Positions 10,697 to 20,536 of a stretch of 64,000 nt of DNA are shown here, one piece after another. The notes beneath the pieces were generated by a model that was given only the letters and a program-made list of their open reading frames with translations, had not been told where the DNA came from and searched no databases. Source of the stretch: Hermatobates lingyangjiaoensis (lineage: Eukaryota; Arthropoda; Insecta; Hemiptera; Hermatobatidae); the NCBI GenBank assembly GCA_026182355.1, contig JAPFBL010000168.1, positions 261,501 through 325,500 of the forward strand. The letters run 5' to 3'. Position 1 is the first letter of the stretch, and every line of letters begins with the position of its first letter. Position numbers and translations under genes: made by a program.

Positions 10697-10895
10697 CAAT
10701 TAAAAGAAACGGTCCAGCGGACATTTTTAAAATAAAATAAATTCAAAACGAAGGAAACACACAGAAAGACACAGACATAACTGCGGTACCGCCCTGTCTT
10801 CCTGCGGGACTCTTCGCTCTTCGCACCTCCTGATGACGACGATGGTCGAAATATCGATGTGAGTTATGTCTATATATATATATATATATATATAG
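10697..10895 (+). mobile_element. PLE-type module, family 4 (GAC/GTC stem), then (TA)n
   Basis: A leader 'gaaacggtccagcggaca' is followed by 'cacacagaaagacacagac', a GC-richer segment and the core at 10,824-10,861: CACCTC, CTGATGA, C, GAC-GATG-GTC, GAAATATC, GATGTG. Stem I (CACCTC/GATGTG) pairs at 5 of 6 positions. 'GTGAGT', a 5' splice-site-like sequence, follows, then (TA)n at about 10,870-10,894. Related copies are at 17,215-17,400, 35,010-35,430, 36,690-36,790, 37,955-38,045 and 39,630-39,765. Confidence 0.65.
10824..10861 (+). ncRNA. hammerhead-like ribozyme motif (family 4)
   Basis: Core CTGATGA at 10,830-10,836, one unpaired C, stem II GAC/GTC closed by GATG, then GAAA with the palindrome ATAT and C as the putative cleavage base. 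Flanks CACCTC and GATGTG form stem I with a single mismatch. The extra C after the core departs from consensus. Confidence 0.45.
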
Positions 10896-11651
10896 ATTTA
10901 ATGGATGCCTCGTGAAATGAATGGAAGATGTGGAAAAATGACGAACAATATGCTTCATATTTAGTTGAGTTTAAAAGATCCATCTTGATTTGCCCGTAAA
11001 CTTTTATTTACAACGGTACAAAATGTTTAATTTATGATAAAATTAAAATTCATAAAAAGAATTATAATGTTTAACTTTTCTGCAAAAAAAAGTGTTTGTG
11101 TCATTTTTGTTATAATTTCTTTTTTCATATTTGTGTCTTTCTCTACCAGTCACTTACTAAAAGTTAATAAATGCATTTTTTTTTTTTTATCGCCGAATTC
11201 AATATTTCTGCGAAAAGCGGTTAGTCTATTGGAATTTCAGGAGGACGGGTGGAATTCTGAAAAGATCAAAGAGCCCTATTCTCAAGTGGCTTTTTCTTCT
11301 TCAAGAATCACTTCTACATGCTTTGCTTATTCCGGCTTTCAATTGCATCTCGAGACTTTCTTTTGATGATCTTGGAAAACCTTATCATATAAAAACATAT
11401 ACACAATGAAAAAAAATTGCGTTCATAATTAGATCCAATATATGAAATTGAAGAATTAACAATGAAGAACGGTTGCTAGTTCTGTAAAAATTAAGATAAA
11501 GAAAATTGTAAGTTTAAAAAATTCCATTATTTAGTAAATACCAGAGTAGATTGGGTATAAAAGAGTGAATCCAACAGGATAAGACTAGATCAGATGTTGT
11601 CTCCTACTTATAGGTTTCTACCGTTAGCACTCCTATATGGACAGAATGTTT
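10896..11651. other. AT-rich sequence, nothing recognised
   Basis: The 110-codon frame at 11,034-11,366 has a hydrophobic start but no recognisable domain or gene context; I do not support it as a gene. Confidence 0.35.
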
Positions 11652-11715
11652 GGTTCATTTATTATTTTGCACCCATTTTAAACATAGACAAACCACATTA
11701 CTAGGTTTACTCTTT
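11652..11715 (-). mobile_element. 3' fragment of SINE subfamily C
   Basis: 'ggttcatttattattttgca cccattttaaa...ccacatta' matches the inverted tail at 16,850-16,900 and the left end of the SINE at 23,251. Confidence 0.45.
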
Positions 11716-11908
11716 ACTAGTAATAATAGCAACACACAAGTAAGCTGTTCACTAGATCAACAATGAGAAAAAATGTTAAATATTTTAAAAATTTGTAAAA
11801 AAATTTGTATACGGGTATACGGGAATTGCTGAAAAATAAAATGGTTCATATTTTTATAATTGAAAAGTTGGATTTGATTCAAACAACCACTTTAAGAATT
11901 TGCCTTGG

Positions 11909-12232
11909 AGGTCAGGTTAGCCCAGTGGTAACGTACTCACCTCAGGACTGGTAGGTACGGGGTTCAAAACCCACTCTGGCCTTCGATTTATTCACGTGGG
12001 AGGTGAATAAATCTTAAAACATCGTCCCTTGGAGAGGATGTTAAGTCTTCGGTCCCGACCCTGTACGTTCTCAGGTACTTGTTGATGATATGTACTCTAA
12101 AATATACTTGACCTAGGCAAAATTTAGGACTTCTAATGTTGAAGGTGCATTGTTTGGTATCACAAAGCACCAATATTCGGCCTTTGTGTGTTGTCTTGTG
12201 GAACTGTCACTGCAGCTTAATCTAACCTAGCG
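11909..12232 (+). mobile_element. tRNA-derived SINE, subfamily A
   Basis: The tRNA-like head has a box A (TTAGCCCAGTGG) and box B (GGGTTCAAAACCC), then a body with 'gatttattcacg' and 'gaggtgaataaatc', a short inverted repeat. The 3' part contains 'atcacaaagcacc' and ends in 'taatctaacct', a decayed (CCTAA)n tail. Length is about 325 bp, like the other full copies. Transcription would be by RNA polymerase III, with retrotransposition dependent on a partner LINE (family knowledge). Confidence 0.85.
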
Positions 12233-13180
12233 CTTGTAACAGTAAAAATCTTTTATATTTTAAAAATTCTGTATATTTTAAATATAAAGTACAAAACATA
12301 AACATGATTTAACATGACTTAACATAGTGTAATACTTGTGGTAGTAATAATGTACATGTATCAATGTTGATTCTGCTATAAAATATCAGAGATAAACTAA
12401 CGACAACAAACAAGATAACTATAGTTGAAAAGAAAGCGTTAAATATTTAAAAAGTTTAATTAAGGAGTAAATTGGCACATGAGGTGAGTTAGAGGTTGTT
12501 TTATTGGAAAGAGGCGAAGCAAGTTTGAAAACTCTGCCTCAAAACATATAACTTTCAGCTCTCCGCTTTCATGTTCACTATCATACTTCTACTTCCTATG
12601 AAATTTATTTCTATAAAAACCATTTTTTTTTAATTTTTTTTTATAAAAAAATAAATCTTAAGATTTACTCTCAAAGTTTTATTCAGACTGAGATGAATGA
12701 TTTGTAAAAAAAAATGATGACTTACAAAAGAGATGGTATGAAATTTGCAAGAGTGCAAGATGAGTTAAAACAATTGAAAATGCATTTAAGACATTCATAA
12801 AAGTGTTTAGAAGATGTTTTTTAATTGGTTCTAAACAGTGGAACTAAAAGGTATTTCATATAATGATAAAAATAGTCATATCTCTTTAATTCGTATCGTA
12901 GCCACACAACTGGTTTTGCATTGTTGGTATCTTCAAGTTGGACTGATTTTCAGTTCTGTGAACAATGTGCGAAACTGGTTTGTCGGTTACAACACCAGTT
13001 CACGAGGTATAATAGATTCTTGTAATAATATGATGTTTATTAACCTTCTTAATGCATGTGTTTAAAGGATTCTCCCTTAACAGTTCAGGGGCCCGCGGAG
13101 GGGTTCTCTTTCTGCAGGGTGGTAGACACCATGATTCCAATGTGCCTATCCGTCGGCGTTCTTGTCGAGAGAGTGGACAT
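12233..13180. other. unassigned sequence
   Basis: AT-rich until 13,080; then a GC-richer 100-bp segment leads into the tandem array. The 75-codon frame at 12,838-13,065 has no family cue. Confidence 0.35.
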
Positions 13181-13866
13181 CAGGTAACGCTAACTTGGTA
13201 GACTGTGTAACAGATGAAAGGTTTTCTGGCCAATGACCTTACTGCAGCCAAAACACACTCAATAGGGTCTGCGACGGAGTTTCGACCCCAGACCCCAGGT
13301 AACGCTAACTTGGTAGACTGTGTAACAGGTGAAAGGTTTTCTGGCCAATGACCTTACTGCAACCAAAACACACTCAATAGAGTCTGCGACAGAGTTTCGA
13401 CCCCAGACCCCAGGTAACGCTAACTTTGTAGACTGTGTAACAGGTGAAAGGTTTTCTGGCCAATGACCTTACTGCAGCCAAAACACACTCAATAGGGTCT
13501 GCGACGGAGTTTCGACCCCAGACCCCAGGTAACGCTAACTTGGTAGACTGTGTAACAGGTGAAAGGTTTTCTGGCCAATGACCTTACTGCAGCCAAAACA
13601 CACTCAATAGGGTCTGCGACGGAGTTTCGACCCCAGACCCCAGGTAACGCTAACTTGGTAGACTGTGTAACAGGTGAAAGGTTTTCTGACCAACCTTACT
13701 GCAACCAAAACACACTCAATAGGGTCTGCGACGGAGTTTCGACCCCAGACCCCAGGTAACGCTAACTTGGTAGACTGTGTAACAGGTGAAAGGTTTTTTG
13801 ACCAATGACCTTACTGCAACCAAAACACACTCAATAGGGTCTGCGACGGAGTTTCTACCCCAGACA
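13181..13866 (+). repeat. 115-bp tandem array, six copies
   Basis: Units start at about 13,181, 13,296, 13,411, 13,526, 13,641 and 13,753, each opening 'caggtaacgctaacttgg' and closing 'ttcgaccccagac'. Copies differ by a few bases; the fifth lacks three. The array is near 50% GC in an AT-rich setting and abuts a family-5 module. Period and near identity rule out CRISPR. Confidence 0.92.
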
Positions 13867-14045
13867 TGTTATCAGACTCATTGCAGTCCCACTGTGACAG
13901 TCGCTTCTCCTCCACTGCTCTTATTAGAAGTTACCTGATGATGAACACGACCTGTTTGAAACTTGTAGTTTAAATAAAAAGAACTTTTTTAGTGTGGAAA
14001 CCTTCGATTATCATTTTACCTCCAGTATGGGAAAATCTTATAAGT
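13867..14045 (+). mobile_element. PLE-type module, family 5
   Basis: CTGATGA at 13,935 is followed by an ACA/TGT hairpin and TTGAAACTTG, then 'taaataaaaag', 'agtgtggaaacc' and 'tcattttacctcc', the same order as at 6727-6820. The core is decayed, and the palindrome after GAA is imperfect. Confidence 0.5.
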
Positions 14046-14155
14046 ATGTATTTAGAAACATCAACAATTCAATCCTAAAAGACTGAAAAACGAGACACGT
14101 AGGCTTTGGCTAAAAATGAAAATCAGAATAAAAGTAATACAAATTTGTTTATTAA

Positions 14156-14633
14156 GGATTAGGTCCAAAAATTAATAACTTCAAAATACAAGTTGACGTT
14201 TTGCCGAAATTTGTTAAACATTCTTAAGACTAAATCAGGTTAGCTCAGTGGTTAACGTACTCACCTCTGGGCTCGTAGTCCGGGGTTTAATTCCCACCTG
14301 GCCGTCGATTTATTCACGCGGGAGCTGAATAAATCTGAGTATGTCGTTCCTCAGAGAGGACTTTAAGCCGTCGGTCCCGAGCCTATACAATGTCAGGTAC
14401 TCGTTAAAGATCGCTACTCGAAATGCACTTGCGTTAGACAAAATTAAGGACTCCCTAATCTGTAAGGACGGTAGTATCTATAGAATCACCGATCAAATAA
14501 AAAGCCGGTAAATGGCTGACGTTATGAATGGTTTATGGCTATGGGATTGGTTTAAGCAAAAAAAAAAAGGCTAAATATTGGAAAATTAGTACTATTATAA
14601 ATATAATAGTTATTAATTTTTTGACCTAATCCT
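14156..14633. mobile_element. MITE with GGATTAGGTCC TIRs, interrupted by a SINE
   Basis: Left TIR ggattaggtccaaaaattaa and right TIR ending ttgacctaatcct mirror each other, and the same TIR defines 495-610. The body matches that copy in the other orientation ('gttgacgttttgccgaaatt'). A SINE occupies most of the interior, so the MITE is the older insertion. Confidence 0.75.
14235..14568 (+). mobile_element. tRNA-derived SINE, subfamily B (poly-A tail)
   Basis: Head with TTAGCTCAGTGG and GGGTTTAATTCCC boxes, the conserved SINE body, then a tail unlike subfamily A: 'gaatcaccgatcaaata aaa' and a final A-run at about 14,557-14,568. Possible target duplication gactaaat/ggctaaat. The minus-strand copy at 57,871-58,193 shares this tail. 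Confidence 0.8.
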
Positions 14634-15639
14634 CAATAACCAATTTTTTTGAAGAATCAATGGTTGCAATATAAATATTGCAAGTTGTTTACTTTGGGGT
14701 AAGGGGGATTTGACATTTAAATTTTATCACTTGCCCTTTCTCTTCTATAAACTGACAAGTGTCATTCAAACACAAATTAAGAGAGTTTACTGAACTATTT
14801 AAATGAGAACATTTAACAACAGACCCATTCCTGTCACATTCTGATTTAACTTTTGACAAAATTAACAACTTTTTGAGCGGAGCAATATTTAATTGTGATG
14901 AAAATCTAAAAGAAGAGCTTGCAAAATTTTGAAACTCCTATCAGCAGAGGACTAGAGAGAAGGGTTACAAAAAGCACATTATACTATTTGGAAAATATTT
15001 AAATTTATATAATGCCAGTAGAGAGGAAGAGTGAGATATTTTGATTCTTTAATTAAAGTTTTTTTTTAACATTATTCTCGCTATTTTTATTTTAAATGTG
15101 AAAATGATATTTCTTTTCAAATAAACCTCGTAGTATAAAGTTTGTTTGTAATTCTAGTCACATTGAAAAGACTAATTCACTCGAATTATTCTCTGTAGTA
15201 TACTAACAGTACAGTGGAAGGTCGTTGACCAAGTAAACAAGTCACACATGGTCTCTTTTTGGCAGCCCTGAAAATACTAAACAACGTGACTCGTTTACAG
15301 GCACACAACTTTATATTTAGGGTAGGAATCTTCAAAGGGTGACTGACATTGAACAGCCTTTCGACGGACAGCCATCTATAAGAATGGTCGTGTCAAAGAT
15401 TTTCCCATTTAACGCATCTTATATTTTGGGTAAAATCAAACTTTATATTCTGGATCTCCAGAATTAATGGAAACCACTTCTAGCCAAAATTACTCTTTTG
15501 ATTGTTGGTACTTACAAATGTAATTTCGTGAGAAAAACATCTTAAAATAATTAATTTGCTCCAAAGATATAATTAATAGAATGTATAACGGAATCATCTA
15601 CATTTATAGTAAGTTTACACAGGAATTATATTTTACTCG
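14634..15639. other. unassigned sequence
   Basis: No supported frame or repeat was recognised. Confidence 0.35.
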
Positions 15640-16190
15640 ATAATTGATAGTGCGATATCTAGGGATGTACACAGACAACAACTGATATTAAATCCACATA
15701 CAAGACTGAAACTATAGGACCTAATGAGACAGTATAAGACACTATCAAGACTTCTCGACTAAAGATCAAATTTTACCCTAAACAACAAAAGACTGATTCA
15801 TATGTACGTACTACAATACTACTACAGGTTTGGACTTATGGACTCGAAATCTGGGGATCAACCAAACGTACAAATATCCAAAGAAACCAATCACCCCAAT
15901 CCATAATACTTCGTAAAATTGTAGAAGCTCCCTTTTATGTTTTTAATGATACTATTTATAACGATTTCAAAATTACTCTTATCCAAAAAGAAATTTGATC
16001 ACGATGTCGCAAATTTCATTAATCTTTATTCACCAGCCAAAACCCTTGAATTAAGCAATTATCATCCCACCAGATTTCTACTAACCCAATTAGAACGCTA
16101 AAAAGATGTTGGCCCCGAGATATACTCAGCAATGCTAACTGCCAAGCTAATTTCAAGTAATCAGAATAATTTATATGATGTACCACCAAT
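15640..16190 (+). pseudogene. jockey-type non-LTR retrotransposon RT C-terminal relic
   Basis: Conceptual translation with several stops and shifts gives VRYLGMYTDNN, then a segment reading roughly 'LIYMYV-LRPVWTYGLEIWG', STKRTNIQRNQSPQS-like residues, and APFYVFNDTIYNDFKI. The order 'YLG', 'WTYG-E-WG', then 'AP-Y-SN-TIH-DF' is the conserved thumb/C-terminal region of jockey-clade reverse transcriptases. It lacks the catalytic YADD part and is broken by stops. This is one of the better taxonomic pointers here, since such elements are typical of arthropods. Confidence 0.7.
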
Positions 16191-16625
16191 GGGTCGTTTC
16201 TGCAACTCTTTTATTTCATTTTTTTTATGTAGTATGTATCACTATTACTAGTAATCCTCTAAGGGTAGTTGAATATAATAATATATAAATAAAAAAACTC
16301 GTTAATTATAAATAAACATTCTTATTTAGGTTATTTTTAAATGAGTCTAAAATCACCATAAATAAATGTGAACATTTATTTGTTAGAGCCACTGAAAACT
16401 AGCATCAGATGGTTCTGTGTTGCCTTTAAGAGAATATCTGTAAGATACATTTTAACTCGACAATAGTGTATCTGTACCGATCTTTTTATCATTTTTGTGA
16501 TTAAATTTTTGGTGCAATCGGAAATTGATAATTTAATCAAATGTACGGTTGAAAAACAACTAGAATGTGGTCCAAGACATTCCTTTAATGTCGGCATTTT
16601 GGTTTTACTCTAATCTATTACTATA
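16191..16625. other. unassigned AT-rich sequence
   Basis: Nothing recognised; the frame at 16,376-16,597 is not supported. Confidence 0.35.
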
Positions 16626-16945
16626 TGTCTACATGGTCTATGAACTAGAAGGTCCAGTGTTCCATCCTCACCTAGCCCTCAATTTATTCACACAGGAGGT
16701 GAATAAATCTAAGCACGCCGTCCATCGGAGAGGATGTAAAGCTGTCGGTCCCAAGCCTGTACGATCTCAGGTACTTGTTAAAATGCTCGACTCTAAATAC
16801 AGTTGAGTAAGACAAAATTTAGGACTCTCAATGTAGAATCAACAGCTAATGTGGCTCTCCCATTACTAAAATGGGTACCAAATAATAAATGAGCCGCAAT
16901 TTCCGCCCCTAAAACAGCACTAGAAGGTGAAACTCTTATAAGTTT
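16626..16945 (+). mobile_element. tRNA-derived SINE, subfamily C
   Basis: Box B (GTTCCATCC) and the body 'caatttattcacacaggagg' match the SINE family, but box A is eroded. The tail 'ccaaataataaatgagccgc' is specific to copies at 22,441 and 23,251. Confidence 0.7.
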
Positions 16946-17205
16946 GGTAGTGGATAATAATCAATAACTATATGTCTATATATGGTTGTTGTTTAATAGT
17001 ATATTAAACAAGTAAAAATTGACACCAAAAAATGCCAAATTGCAACTTATAAAGTTTTGAGCAATGTAAATATTCCAGACAACAAGAACAAAATATTGAA
17101 AAAGAAAACCATGAATTGGTATGTTAGAATTTTACTTTATTTTTTCATAAAAATTTGAAAAACAAGAGTTTCATAATCATGTAATTTATTTCATTTTTAT
17201 TCTGG

Positions 17206-17420
17206 AATATATATATATATACCATGATAAACGAAAAACGGTCCGGCAGGACAAATAACAATTAAAATAAGCAGTGACACATAAACTGAAACACAACAAA
17301 GACTCACTTTTCAATATTTCGACCGTAATGGCGGTCGTCCTCAGGAGAAGAAGTGAATTGACGGAGGGACAACAGTCAACTGGTATATATATATATATAT
17401 TCTGGAATATATATATATAT
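17206..17420 (-). mobile_element. PLE-type module, family 4, flanked by (TA)n
   Basis: On the minus strand: CACTT-CTTCTC, CTGAGGA, C, GACCG-CCATTA-CGGTC, GAAATATT, GAAAAGTGAG (17,305-17,355), then 'gaaacggt ccggcagg'-type leader on the far side. Stem II is 5 bp here, with sequence different from its relatives. CACTT and AAGTG can form an outer stem I. (TA)n borders are at 17,206-17,220 and 17,385-17,420. Confidence 0.65.
17305..17355 (-). ncRNA. hammerhead-like ribozyme motif with 5-bp stem II
   Basis: CTGAGGA, one extra C, GACCG/CGGTC around a 6-nt loop, then GAAA with ATAT and T. The outer CACTT/AAGTG plus inner TC/GA give an interrupted stem I. This copy has the longest stem II of family 4. 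Confidence 0.4.
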
Positions 17421-17757
17421 TCCTAATATATTATGCGCTTGTTTTTTTGATTTTTAATGTTAGTTTAATATATGATTTTTGAATTCTTATTTAGGTTTGC
17501 TTTTTAATTCAAATCGATAAAGACGGTTTTGAACTAAACTAAAACATATGCATTGAAAGTTTTAATTGAACCCCAGTGATTTCTTATAAATTTAAAAACT
17601 GATTGATTCTAGAAAAATTTCTTTTTTGTTTTTTTTTTATAAATTACCACAGTAGCAAAACAAATTTGGAGTAAATATTAATTCTGTTATTTAAGAGAAA
17701 AAAATTGTAAGCTAAATACGATGGTAATAGATAAACATTATTAAGGTATCATTTGAT

Positions 17758-18036
17758 TTGTATCAAAAGGAATTTTATAATGAAGAAATAGGGTATGTTG
17801 ATGGTCTTGCAGAGATCGGCTTACAGGCAGCGCTGTTAATTCGATGGAGGCTTTATTGTTCAGCTCGACCACACTCCCACTTCGACAGAAGCCCGCTATA
17901 CAAGTCAGTCGAAATTGCGGAAAAGATTAATTCCGCTTTTATTCCATTAGACCAAGGGATGGAGGATGATTTCTACAGAAATTCTCTCTTCTTCCAATAT
18001 TGTTTCATAACATTTTTAATCAACCGTGATTGTTAA
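17758..18036 (+). CDS. open frame of unknown nature (92 codons)
   Basis: The segment 17,800-17,960 is less AT-rich than its surroundings and encodes a mixed-composition stretch (…GLAEIGLQAALLIRWRLYC…). I do not recognise the family. There is no signal peptide, domain motif or splice structure I can support, and the neighbours are mobile DNA. It could be an unrecognised transposon fragment or chance. Confidence 0.12.
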   Translation: MYQKEFYNEEIGYVDGLAEIGLQAALLIRWRLYCSARPHSHFDRSPLYKSVEIAEKINSAFIPLDQGMEDDFYRNSLFFQYCFITFLINRDC

Positions 18037-18076
18037 GCTCGAAAAAATAGATAACCATATTAAAAGTAGCAATTCT

Positions 18077-18078
<2 letters not shown>

Positions 18079-18119
<41 letters not shown>

Positions 18120-18480
18120 TATAAATAGGCAGCAGATCCTCTTTTAACCAGAAATCATTAAAATTAACCGCAGTCTCGGCATTCACGATCTTAAGACTGA
18201 GAGATTCGATCCTACGAACTAACCTCCTGCTAAGAGGATGCTTAATCATTGCTATTAATAGATTAAAAGGATTATTATAGGTTAATATAAAGAGAAGGTC
18301 AAAGGTCAATAAAGAACAAGAAACAAGCGGTTGGAATAAAAGAGTTGAAAAGTCAACTCCTTTTCCAGTTGAACCCTGTTAGTAGGAGGTTAGTTCGTAG
18401 GATCGAATCTCTCAGTCTTCAGATCGTGAATGCCGAGACTGCGGTTAATTTTAATGATATATATATATATATATATATAT
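18079..18480. pseudogene. inverted pair of PLE N-terminal ORF fragments with (TA)n
   Basis: The minus strand at 18,110-18,240 encodes SRRLVRRIESLSLKIVNAET, then AVNFNDFWLKEDLLPIYTNI and (TA)n. The plus strand at 18,380-18,457 encodes the same SRRLVRRIESLSLQIVNAET then AVNFND and (TA)n. The second copy loses LLPIYTNI because the microsatellite starts earlier. The spacer contains the 'aacaagaaacaagcggttgg' segment also found at 27,140-27,500. The pattern fits a PLE-like element duplicated head to head. Confidence 0.55.
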
Positions 18481-18683
18481 GGATTAATTTACCACAATGA
18501 AAATAAATTTTTGAAACAATGCTCTAAGGCCATTCGTTAACACATAGTCAGAGAGCAAGTGAACTAAAAAAACAATAAATAAATATTTATTGTTTTTTTA
18601 GTTCACTTGCTCTCTGACGATGTGTTAACGAAAGGCCTTAGAGCATTGTTTCAAAAATTGCTTTCATTGTGGTAAATTAATCC
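18481..18683. mobile_element. ~200-bp palindromic module with hammerhead-like core
   Basis: Arms 18,481-18,575 and 18,590-18,683 are near-perfect inverted copies ('ggattaatttaccacaatga' against its complement), meeting at 'aataaatatttatt'. It lies between (TA)n tracts, as the PLE-type modules do. Confidence 0.75.
18608..18645 (+). ncRNA. best hammerhead-like ribozyme candidate
   Basis: Stem I TGCTCT (18,608-18,613) pairs perfectly with AGAGCA (18,640-18,645). Core CTGACGA (18,614-18,620), one extra T, a 2-bp stem GT/AC around GTTA, then GAAA (18,630-18,633). The palindrome AGGCCT follows, then T as the predicted cleavage base directly before stem I. Apart from the extra T and short stem II it satisfies the hammerhead layout. 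The minus-strand arm has lost core bases (CTGACTA, GAAT), so only the plus arm is a candidate. Confidence 0.5.
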
Positions 18684-18717
18684 ATCTATTATATCAAGTG
18701 TTATTTTGATTATTATT

Positions 18718-18718
18718 C

Positions 18719-18774
<56 letters not shown>

Positions 18775-18782
18775 ATATATAT

Positions 18783-18813
<31 letters not shown>

Positions 18814-18817
18814 TAGA
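18718..18817. repeat. compound (TA)n / (GATA)n microsatellite
   Basis: Interrupted (TA)n to about 18,783, then about eight GATA units. Confidence 0.95.
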
Positions 18818-19020
18818 TATAAACATTGATAAAAGTATCGACCGTGGAGTAGAAACAAAACTAAAGTTTATCGGGACTCGGTGAGTTCTTCAGGTTCAAA
18901 TTAAATTCTCATTGCCAACGTTTCGGTTTTAAATAAAAACTGAAAAAGTACGTATTACATTACAAATTATTTTATATATTTTATATAATATATATATATA
19001 TATAAATAAATAGGAGTTCA
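18818..19020 (-). mobile_element. PLE-type module, family 3 (GGGACTCGGT)
   Basis: 'tatcgaccgtgg', 'aaactaaagtttatcgggac' and 'attgccaacgtttcggtttt' are shared with 27,775-27,970 and 55,740-55,975. In minus-strand sense it carries AAAACCGAAACGTTGG, where GAA is followed by the palindrome ACGT. Confidence 0.6.
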
Positions 19021-19255
19021 AAATTCAAGAAGAGTAACACACAGAGTAAGGAAACACACATACAGACTCAAATTTTCGGTAATCTGTCTTCAGGAGAAAA
19101 GAGAAAGAGAGGCCAAGCACGTTGTAGACGTAACGGCAAGTAGCCATATATTGTCAATATTGTTTTTATTTAAAACCAAAACGTTGGCAAGAGAGTTTAA
19201 TTTGAACCTGAAGAACTGACCGAGTCTCGATAAACTTATATGTATATAATATATA
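19021..19255. mobile_element. decayed PLE-type modules (family 7 core, then family 3)
   Basis: 19,060-19,100 on the minus strand reads CTCCTGAAGACAGATTACCG then AAAATTTGAG, a decayed form of the CTGATGA...GAAAATTA core at 46,033. It is followed by a plus-sense family-3 segment (aaaacgttggcaa, then gaacctgaagaactgaccga). Confidence 0.45.
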
Positions 19256-19470
19256 ATGAGATTACTAAACAGTGCAAACCGGACAGATAAATAACTGGAA
19301 AAAACAACACGTAAAAACACATAAAAAACGAGAACACTAACTGGATCAATATTTCGAACCGAAGTACGTAATCAGTGAGAGAATAGAAGGGAAGAAGAAA
19401 AGGTAGGTAGGTGCCTTCAAGATTGTGGCTGGAAGTAGATTGTGGATTGTGGCTTTATGATGACGAATGT
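19256..19470 (-). mobile_element. PLE-type module, family 2
   Basis: Minus strand: CTGATTA, CGTACTTCGGTTCG, AAATATTGATCCAG (19,342-19,376), so stem II has a mutation in its 5' arm. The flank 'cagtgcaaaccggacagata' matches 2815-2835. Confidence 0.55.
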
Positions 19471-20195
19471 CAATATATATTGCTCAGTTTATCCAGAAAC
19501 ATTTGCCTTTTTTATAATATTTGTATTACTTATTGCTTAGAAAAGAAATAAAATCATCAATAAATACTGAAAAAAATGAAAAATTTTACGGCTTTTAAGT
19601 ATTTGTACTTAAAAAAATTTCCTATTTGAATTTCTTTAGTATGTATCATTTTTGTATTTTATCATAGGATTGTGCTTTTCTTTTATTGTAAAATTCAATA
19701 AAATGTGTTTATGAATAATTTTTTTGAAAATATATAATTATGGTGAAAAAATTAATTACATTTTACATTTATAATTCAAAAAGTTTTTAAAAATTCTAGG
19801 AAAATCATATTTAAACATATTTAATATATACATACAAATGATTGGATGTAGTCAATACATTGTGATTTTGCCCTTCACAAGTTTTAGTAACATTAAAATT
19901 CAAGAAGGATTTCACACCTTATTGGAAATCAACAATTTAGATTCATTCAAGTCCTTTAGAGTAGTTAAAATTCTGCTTACTTCATTTATAACTAGCAGCC
20001 TAATTATCTGAGTCAGAATAGAGCTTAACGGCGAGCAATAAAATCCCATCCATTGCCGCATTTAGAATGCTTTATTCATCTCCAATCTGGTTTGTATTGA
20101 AAATAATCGTCTTGTTTAAAGATGTAATAAGATTTGATTAAAGTTTATCTGTTTGGCACACTTCATTTATTGATTGTAAGTGAATATATTTAATT
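19471..20195. other. AT-rich sequence, nothing recognised
   Basis: No supported gene or repeat. Confidence 0.35.
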
Positions 20196-20536
20196 TTAGT
20201 GGGCCAGATAGCTTAATGGTTCATGTACTCGCCCCTGAACTGTTAGGTCCGGAGTTCGATACCCACTTGGCCCTCGATTTATTCACGTGGAAGGTGAATA
20301 AATCTGAGCACGTCGTCCTTCAGAGAGGACGCCAAGCCGTCGTTCCCGAGCCTGTACGATGTCAGGTACTCGTTAATGATCCCTACTCTAAATACACTTG
20401 AGTTACGCAAAATTTAGAACTCCCAATGCAGAATCAACCTTCATTGTGTGGTATCACAAAGGGCCCTATGTTCGGGCTATGTGTATTCCCTTGTACGACA
20501 GCCACTGCAACCTAAAGGGTTACCTACTACTGCATC
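20196..20536 (+). mobile_element. tRNA-derived SINE, subfamily A
   Basis: Box A (ATAGCTTAATGG), box B (GAGTTCGATACCC) and the full SINE body are present, with 'ctgcaacctaaa' at the 3' end. A possible 9-bp target duplication is tatttaatt (20,187-20,195 and 20,537-20,545). The frame at 20,180-20,401 is a by-product of the SINE. Confidence 0.85.

Noticed and set aside
13181..13866. CRISPR-like array
   Set aside because: 115-bp units are contiguous without spacers; the genome is eukaryotic.
16376..16806. Opposite-strand frames around the SINE at 16,626
   Set aside because: The plus-strand frame is SINE sequence and the minus frame has no homology cue.
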